A stretch of 20,182 nucleotides of DNA. Origin: Prevotellamassilia sp. GTDB lineage: Bacteria > Bacteroidota > Bacteroidia > Bacteroidales > Bacteroidaceae. Below are positions 15,676 to 20,182 of this stretch, one piece after another. The stretch spans positions 1 through 20,182 of the forward strand of contig VSQE01000046.1 of the NCBI GenBank assembly GCA_009775705.1. Reading direction: 5' to 3'. A program made the translations under genes and the position numbers. How positions within the stretch are numbered: the stretch's first letter is position 1; every line of letters begins with the position of its first letter. The notes under the pieces are model-generated. The model was not told where the DNA came from. It made no database searches and saw only the letters and a program-made list of their open reading frames with translations.

Positions 15676-18600
15676 CTAATTTATTTTGTACTCCAGCGCA
15701 TTATTATTTTCTATATAGTCTATTAACGACTTTTTAATTTTCAACTTGTACTTTCGGGAGAGCAGTGTGAGTTGCATTTGTTCTTCAACATCCTTTATAT
15801 GAAAGTACACTTCGGCATTACCTTCGTCCGAACATTCGTCCATCAGACTGCTCAGTTCGGAGACAGTGGTAGTGTCCAGTTGATCCAGTCGTGCGGTGAT
15901 CGTTATGCGCTCGATCTTTTTGTCTTTTACATCGGAAAGGAATTCTATGTTACCGATACGTAGGTCGTAAGAGTCTTCTTTCCATCTGCGGGCCTCTGCG
16001 CGGGCATTGATGAACAGGGCACTGCCCGGTTTCATGTAGCCGCCCCATTTCACCCATTCTTCTCCGAAGAGAACTATTTCTCCGGCGCTGCCGTAATCTT
16101 CAAGCCTGACTCTTCCGAAAGGTTTCCCGTTTCGCGTCTGGGCTTCTTTTACGGAAGAGACAATTCCGCCGATTGTCAGGTCCTTGTTTATCAGAGTTTC
16201 CAGATCTTCCAGTTCTTCCATTCGTGTGTTGCAGACATTTTGTATAATGATTTTGTACTCATCCAATGGATGTCCGGAGATATAAATGCCAATGAGGTCT
16301 CTCTCTTTGTTCAGGCGTTCGATGTCGCTCCATTGCGTGTAATCTGTAGGAGCTTCCGGCCGGGCAATTTCCACGGCTTCCGATCCTCCGAAAAGAGAAA
16401 CCGCCGCCGCGGCTTTGTCCAGTTGATAACGGTTGCCGTATTTTATCAGGACATCCAGATAGACTTCTCCTTTTTCATTGGTCGAGAAGAACTGTTCGCG
16501 TTTGACGGTATTGAAACTGTCAAAAGCACCGGCCAGCGCAAGACTTTCTATGGTCTTTTTGTTGCAGGCATTCAGGTTGATGCGCTCAAAGAAGTCACAG
16601 ACTGATTTGAATACACCTTTTGATTTGCGCTCCTGGACAATGGCTTCGACAGCCGCTTCGCCCACTCCCTTGATGGCTCCCATGCCAAAGCGTATATCTC
16701 CAAGATGGTTTACGCTGAACTTCAGGAAACTCTCGTTGATGTCCGGTCCTAATGTGCGAATGCTCATGGATTTGCATTCGTCCATCAGTTTGGTGATTTC
16801 GGTAATGTTCGACAGGTTCCGGCTCATGTCTCCGGCCATGTATTGGGCCGGATAGTTCGCTTTCAGGTAGGCTGTCTGATAGGCTACCCACGAGTAGCAG
16901 GTCGCGTGGCTTTTATTGAAAGCGTAGGACGCGAAGGCACGCCAGTCGTTCCATATCTTTTCAAGAACCTTCGGGTCATATCCGTTGGCTGTTCCTCCCT
17001 TCACGAACTTCGGATACATGTGGTTCAGTTTCTCAATCAGCTTCTTTCCCATCGCTTTTCTGAGTGTATCGCTTTCGCCTCTTGTGAAATTGGCAATCTC
17101 GCGGGAGAGCAGCATGACCTGTTCCTGATATACGGTGATGCCGTAAGTATCCTTCAGATATTTTTCCATACAGGGAAGGTCGTAAGTGATGGGCTCTTCT
17201 CCATGTTTGCGTTTGATGAACTGCGGGATGTACGCCATCGGCCCTGGGCGGTATAGCGCGTTCATGGCTATCAGGTCTTCAAAAGTGGAAGGCTGTAGTT
17301 CGCGCAGGTACCGTTGCATGCCGTTCGATTCGAATTGGAATGTCCCGACGGTCTTTCCTTCGCAGTAGAGCTGGTAGGTCGCGGGATCTTCTATGCTTAC
17401 CTTGTCGATGTCGATGACAATACCCAGAGAGTTCTTTATGTTCTCCACAGCTTCTTTTATAATGGAGAGTGTTTTCAGTCCGAGGAAGTCCATTTTGATG
17501 AGACCGGTTTCCTCGATTACGCTACCTTCATATTGGGTGCAGCGTAGTTTCTCGCCGGTTTCCTTGTCATCGGCCGTCGATATGGGTACCCAGTCCGAAA
17601 TATCATCGCGGCAGATGATCGTACCACAGGCATGCACTCCGGTATTGCGGATATTTCCCTCCAGCATCTTGGCATAGCGTATCGTATCATGTAGCAGAGG
17701 GTCGGGGGAAGCCTCGGCCTCGCGCAGTTCGGGGATGGCGGCTATGGCATTAGTTAGGTTCATTTTGGGAACCTTCCCGTCAGGTCCTTCGGGTAGTTTG
17801 TCCGGTATCAGCTTAACCAGTTTCGTGCTTTGATCAATCGGCAGTTTCTGTACCCTCGCTACGTCCTTCAGCGAGGAGCGGGTAGCCATTGTACCGTAAG
17901 TTATGATGTGGGCCACTTTTTCTTCACCGTATTTTTTTGTCACCCAGTTCAGCACGCGACCGCGGCCGTCATCGTCAAAGTCCACGTCAATATCAGGGAG
18001 GGATATTCGGTCGGGATTGAGGAAACGTTCAAACAGCAAGTCATATTTGATAGGGTCAATTTGCGTAATTCCCAGGCAATAGGCCACGGCACTGCCTGCT
18101 GCCGATCCACGACCGGGACCGACAGACACTCCCAGTTCTTCCCGTGCCGCACGGATATAGTCCTGCACAATCAGGAAGTAGCCTGGGAAACCCATCGTCT
18201 TCATGATGTGCAGCTCAAAGCGGATGCGGTCCTCAGTGGTTTTGTCCAGTGGCTTCCCGTAGCGGCGATAGGCTCCTTCGTATGCCAGTTTGGCCAGATA
18301 GTCGGCTTCCAGCTTGATGCGGTAGAGTTTGTCATAACCGCCCAGCTTATTGATCTTCTGCTCGCCTTCTTCCTTGCTGATGATTTCATTCCCGTTTTCG
18401 TCTCTTGTAAATTCCTCAAACAGATCCTGCTCGGTCAGCCGTTCCCGATATCCCTTTTCTGTTCCGAATTCTTCGGGGATCTCAAAATTAGGCATGACAG
18501 GAGCGTGGTCTATGGTATAGGTCTCCACTTTATCCAATATCTCGCAGGTGTTGGCCAGTGCTTCCGGAATGTCGGCGAAGACGGTATTCATCTCCTCCTG

Positions 18601-19545
18601 TGTTTTGAACCATTCCTGCTTGGTATAAAGCATACGGTTGGGATCGTCCAGATCTTTGCCGGTAGATAGGCAGATCAGTCGGTCATGTGCTTCGGAATTT
18701 TCTTCGTCTACGAAATGGGAGTCATTGGTACAAATCAGTTTGACATTGTGTTTTCGTGCCAGTTCGATAATCGTTGTATTACATTGCTGTTGCAGCGGAA
18801 AAGTATCTCGGTTGGCCCTGATGTCCGTCCTCGTCACTTCGTGGCGTTGCAGTTCCAGATAATAGTCTTCCCCGAATACTTTTTTGAACCACAAAATCGC
18901 TTGTTCAGCTTCTTCGATTTTTCCGCTCAGAATTTTACGGGGGATTTCTCCTCCCAGACAGGCGGAACTGACAATCAGTCCCTCGTGGTATTTTTCCAGA
19001 TCTTCATGGTCTGTTCTTGGACGCATATAGAATCCGTCCACCCAGGCGCGGGAAACCAGTTTCACCAGATTATGGTAGCCGGTGCTGTTCTTGGCCAGAA
19101 CCACCAGGTGCCAGCCTGAGGCATCTTCCTTTCCTTCTTTGCGCGTCTTTCCGCGGCGTGCTACATACATCTCGCAGCCGAATATAGGTTTGAAGTCGAC
19201 AATGTGGCGTTGTTTCTCAATGATGGATTTTGTTTCTTCCAGTAGTTGTTCATATGTCTTTCCTGCGTCAGGATTCTTTCCGTCTTTGTCAGGTCCGGCT
19301 GTATAAGTATTGTTTTTCAGTGCGGCCAGTTTTTCTTCAGCCTTTTTCAAACTATCTTTGGCTTTGCCTTTTACTTTATTGGTATAGTTAAAAAATTCCT
19401 TGATGCCCATCATGTTACCGTGGTCGGTGATGGCCATTCCCTTCATCTTGTCGCGAATGGCTTTGTCTACCAGCCGTGGAATCGAGGCTTGGCCGTCAAG
19501 TACGGAATATTGGGTGTGAACGTGTAGGTGAACGAAACTTTCCAT
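15676..19545 (-). CDS. dnaE: DNA polymerase III alpha subunit (replicative polymerase)
   Basis: The catalytic subunit of the replicative polymerase, 1289 residues with the start placed at MESFVHLHVHTQYS. The PHP domain comes first, with all nine usual metal ligands visible (His8, His10, Asp17, His42, Glu125, His146, Cys196, Asp275, His277) and a Lys-rich insertion at about 58-117. The polymerase aspartates are Asp520 and Asp522 (PDIDVDF) and Asp686 (MDFLGLKTL). A helix-hairpin-helix (GMGAIKGVGEAAVEAI), a clamp-binding-like AVSLF at 1048-1052 and an OB fold (LTIGGIVSSVKEAQTRNGK) follow. The frame is open to an ATG at 19623, but that ATG sits at the promoter and its leader is not family-like. 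The gene precedes trxA, which has a separate promoter. Confidence 0.97.
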   Translation of the reverse strand: MESFVHLHVHTQYSVLDGQASIPRLVDKAIRDKMKGMAITDHGNMMGIKEFFNYTNKVKGKAKDSLKKAEEKLAALKNNTYTAGPDKDGKNPDAGKTYEQLLEETKSIIEKQRHIVDFKPIFGCEMYVARRGKTRKEGKEDASGWHLVVLAKNSTGYHNLVKLVSRAWVDGFYMRPRTDHEDLEKYHEGLIVSSACLGGEIPRKILSGKIEEAEQAILWFKKVFGEDYYLELQRHEVTRTDIRANRDTFPLQQQCNTTIIELARKHNVKLICTNDSHFVDEENSEAHDRLICLSTGKDLDDPNRMLYTKQEWFKTQEEMNTVFADIPEALANTCEILDKVETYTIDHAPVMPNFEIPEEFGTEKGYRERLTEQDLFEEFTRDENGNEIISKEEGEQKINKLGGYDKLYRIKLEADYLAKLAYEGAYRRYGKPLDKTTEDRIRFELHIMKTMGFPGYFLIVQDYIRAAREELGVSVGPGRGSAAGSAVAYCLGITQIDPIKYDLLFERFLNPDRISLPDIDVDFDDDGRGRVLNWVTKKYGEEKVAHIITYGTMATRSSLKDVARVQKLPIDQSTKLVKLIPDKLPEGPDGKVPKMNLTNAIAAIPELREAEASPDPLLHDTIRYAKMLEGNIRNTGVHACGTIICRDDISDWVPISTADDKETGEKLRCTQYEGSVIEETGLIKMDFLGLKTLSIIKEAVENIKNSLGIVIDIDKVSIEDPATYQLYCEGKTVGTFQFESNGMQRYLRELQPSTFEDLIAMNALYRPGPMAYIPQFIKRKHGEEPITYDLPCMEKYLKDTYGITVYQEQVMLLSREIANFTRGESDTLRKAMGKKLIEKLNHMYPKFVKGGTANGYDPKVLEKIWNDWRAFASYAFNKSHATCYSWVAYQTAYLKANYPAQYMAGDMSRNLSNITEITKLMDECKSMSIRTLGPDINESFLKFSVNHLGDIRFGMGAIKGVGEAAVEAIVQERKSKGVFKSVCDFFERINLNACNKKTIESLALAGAFDSFNTVKREQFFSTNEKGEVYLDVLIKYGNRYQLDKAAAAVSLFGGSEAVEIARPEAPTDYTQWSDIERLNKERDLIGIYISGHPLDEYKIIIQNVCNTRMEELEDLETLINKDLTIGGIVSSVKEAQTRNGKPFGRVRLEDYGSAGEIVLFGEEWVKWGGYMKPGSALFINARAEARRWKEDSYDLRIGNIEFLSDVKDKKIERITITARLDQLDTTTVSELSSLMDECSDEGNAEVYFHIKDVEEQMQLTLLSRKYKLKIKKSLIDYIENNNALEYKIN

Positions 19546-19624
19546 GTCGTGAGTTTGTATGTTAAGTCGGATTTGTCTATTAGCTGTCCGGAACTGTTGT
19601 CGTTGCCGTGATTGCAAAATCATA

Positions 19625-19656
19625 CAAACTTAGATAAAAAAAAGCGCATGGACAAG
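19625..19656 (-). promoter_or_regulatory. Promoter of dnaE
   Basis: On the minus strand, CTTG (19656-19653), a 20-base spacer and TAAGTTTG (19632-19625) form a plausible Bacteroides promoter. Transcription would start near 19618, about 70 bases before the dnaE ATG at 19545. Confidence 0.65.
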
Positions 19657-19886
19657 ATTTTTTTGAAAAGGAATAAAAGAAAATACTACAAGAGAAGTCT
19701 GTATCCCCCCCTCTATATTATTAAATGGTATCGTCTTTCATGATTGCTGTATGTCGCTTCCGCGGCTCTGTACGGATTATTCCGGCAAAAATTTTCAAAA
19801 AAGTTTTGTGTAGTTTATTTAACGTTTTCATTATACTTTTAACTATGCGATTTTTTGCAGGTCTGCCGGTAAGGGGTATATTTTTT

Positions 19887-19949
19887 ACAAGATAGTATGT
19901 TTTTTGAACAAGATAGGACCTTTTTTAAAAAAGATAGTATGTTTTTTTG
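19887..19949. repeat. Three tandem 21-bp direct repeats (AAGATAG-T tract)
   Basis: Units begin at 19887, 19908 and 19929, exactly 21 bases apart. Each has AAGATAG at the same place and a T6-T7 run; the first reads ACAAGATAGTATGTTTTTT at its start. Unit 1 matches unit 2 at 17 of 21 bases and unit 3 at 18 of 21. A decayed copy, AAGGGGTATATTTTTT, lies just upstream at 19871. Two-turn spacing fits a protein binding one DNA face repeatedly. Confidence 0.85.
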
Positions 19950-19962
19950 CCGTTAAGTGCCG

Positions 19963-19990
19963 AAAAAAGCCGCCTTTCGGGCGGCTTTTT
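19963..19990 (-). terminator. Terminator-like hairpin
   Basis: An 11-bp stem, with core GCCGCC paired to GGCGGC, has a 5-base loop and flanking A and T runs, so it could work in either direction. On the minus strand it ends in six U bases and lies about 18 bases downstream of the start predicted from the promoter at 20014-20045. No plus-strand gene precedes it. Confidence 0.75.
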
Positions 19991-20013
19991 GGGGTTGTTC
20001 TGCTTTGCTGTTG

Positions 20014-20045
20014 CAAATATAGTGCATTTCCGGTCGAAAAGCAAA
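20014..20045 (-). promoter_or_regulatory. Strong Bacteroides-type promoter facing left
   Basis: The minus strand has TTTG (20045-20042), a 20-base spacer and TATATTTG (20021-20014), a full match to both consensus elements. It points at the hairpin at 19990-19963 and, beyond it, at dnaE. Confidence 0.7.
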
Positions 20046-20182
20046 TGCCGTTTAACATCCGTTTTCATTTGTTGTGTGGTTTTCGTTTTGCTTATGGTCG
20101 TTTGCGTTGAGTTGTTTTGTATTGTTGTTTATATTATATACCTATATATAGTGCTTTTGTTTTTTTGTGTGGGGATATGGTA

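Larger units (their letters stand above)
19657..20182. other. AT-rich intergenic region without a credible protein gene
   Basis: About 525 bases upstream of dnaE lack any convincing coding sequence; the longest open frame (19904-20110, plus) runs across the repeats and hairpin and is judged spurious. The stretch holds a C7 run (19705-19711), many T and A runs, three 21-bp direct repeats, a terminator-like hairpin and a minus-strand promoter. From 20046 to the window end it is T-rich on the plus strand with no recognised element. Confidence 0.7.

Noticed and set aside
15248..15726. Plus-strand frames across the thioredoxin gene.
   Set aside because: They are antisense to the clear WCGPCK thioredoxin and lack any domain signal.
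17830..18669. A 279-codon open frame on the plus strand.
   Set aside because: It lies wholly antisense to well-supported dnaE motifs and has no recognisable domain; it is a shadow frame.
19887..19949. CRISPR array.
   Set aside because: Three contiguous 21-bp copies have no unique spacers and no cas genes nearby.
19904..20110. A 68-codon plus-strand frame near the right end.
   Set aside because: It runs through the 21-bp repeats and the terminator hairpin, and its translation has no family features.

Overview
This window looks like a chromosomal, housekeeping segment from a member of the Bacteroidales (Bacteroides, Phocaeicola, Parabacteroides or a close relative). The reasons are the gene families and their order (dnaN, DEDDh exonuclease, coaBC, a DUF4835/PorD-like gene, recN), the GdhA type, the many secreted proteins ending their signal peptide in AQ or GQ, weak Shine-Dalgarno sequences, and the repeated Bacteroides-type promoter element TAnnTTTG about 30-100 bases before several starts. 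No mobile element, CRISPR array, rRNA or tRNA was seen.

Layout. Positions 61-7600 hold a six-gene + strand operon: a promoter, dnaN, a DnaQ-like exonuclease, coaBC, a DUF4835/PorD-like secreted protein, recN, and a secreted TPR protein with a decayed trypsin-like domain, closed by a strong hairpin terminator. The genes are 0-20 bases apart or overlap. A MATE efflux pump (7654-9021, minus) converges on this operon. A divergent promoter region then leads to a secreted glucosaminidase with two LysM domains (9205-10122). Next is a + strand cell-envelope operon (10293-13349): a Trp-rich secreted protein, an OmpP1/FadL-type outer-membrane protein and a META-domain lipoprotein, ended by a terminator. 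gdhA (13582-14916) stands alone with its own promoter and a bidirectional terminator. On the minus strand, thioredoxin and a small acidic protein form a two-gene unit (15636-14987), preceded by dnaE (19545-15676). The last 550 bases contain no credible protein gene but do contain three exact 21-bp-spaced direct repeats, a hairpin terminator and a good minus-strand promoter.

How the genes work together. The window carries the sliding clamp, a candidate proofreading exonuclease and the replicative polymerase, plus RecN repair and coenzyme A synthesis. The middle is devoted to the envelope: peptidoglycan hydrolysis, outer-membrane transport, lipoproteins and efflux. Two gene starts were moved downstream (glucosaminidase to 9205, dnaE to 19545) because promoters lie at or inside the longer reading frames.

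The most interesting points are: a pseudoprotease-TPR protein after recN; CoaC active-site substitutions at the positions equivalent to E. coli Asn125 and Cys158; an apparently intact PHP metal site in DnaE alongside a separate exonuclease gene in the clamp operon; and the 21-bp repeat array and promoter-terminator pair at the right edge. All family assignments come from reading the sequence; no database search was run.
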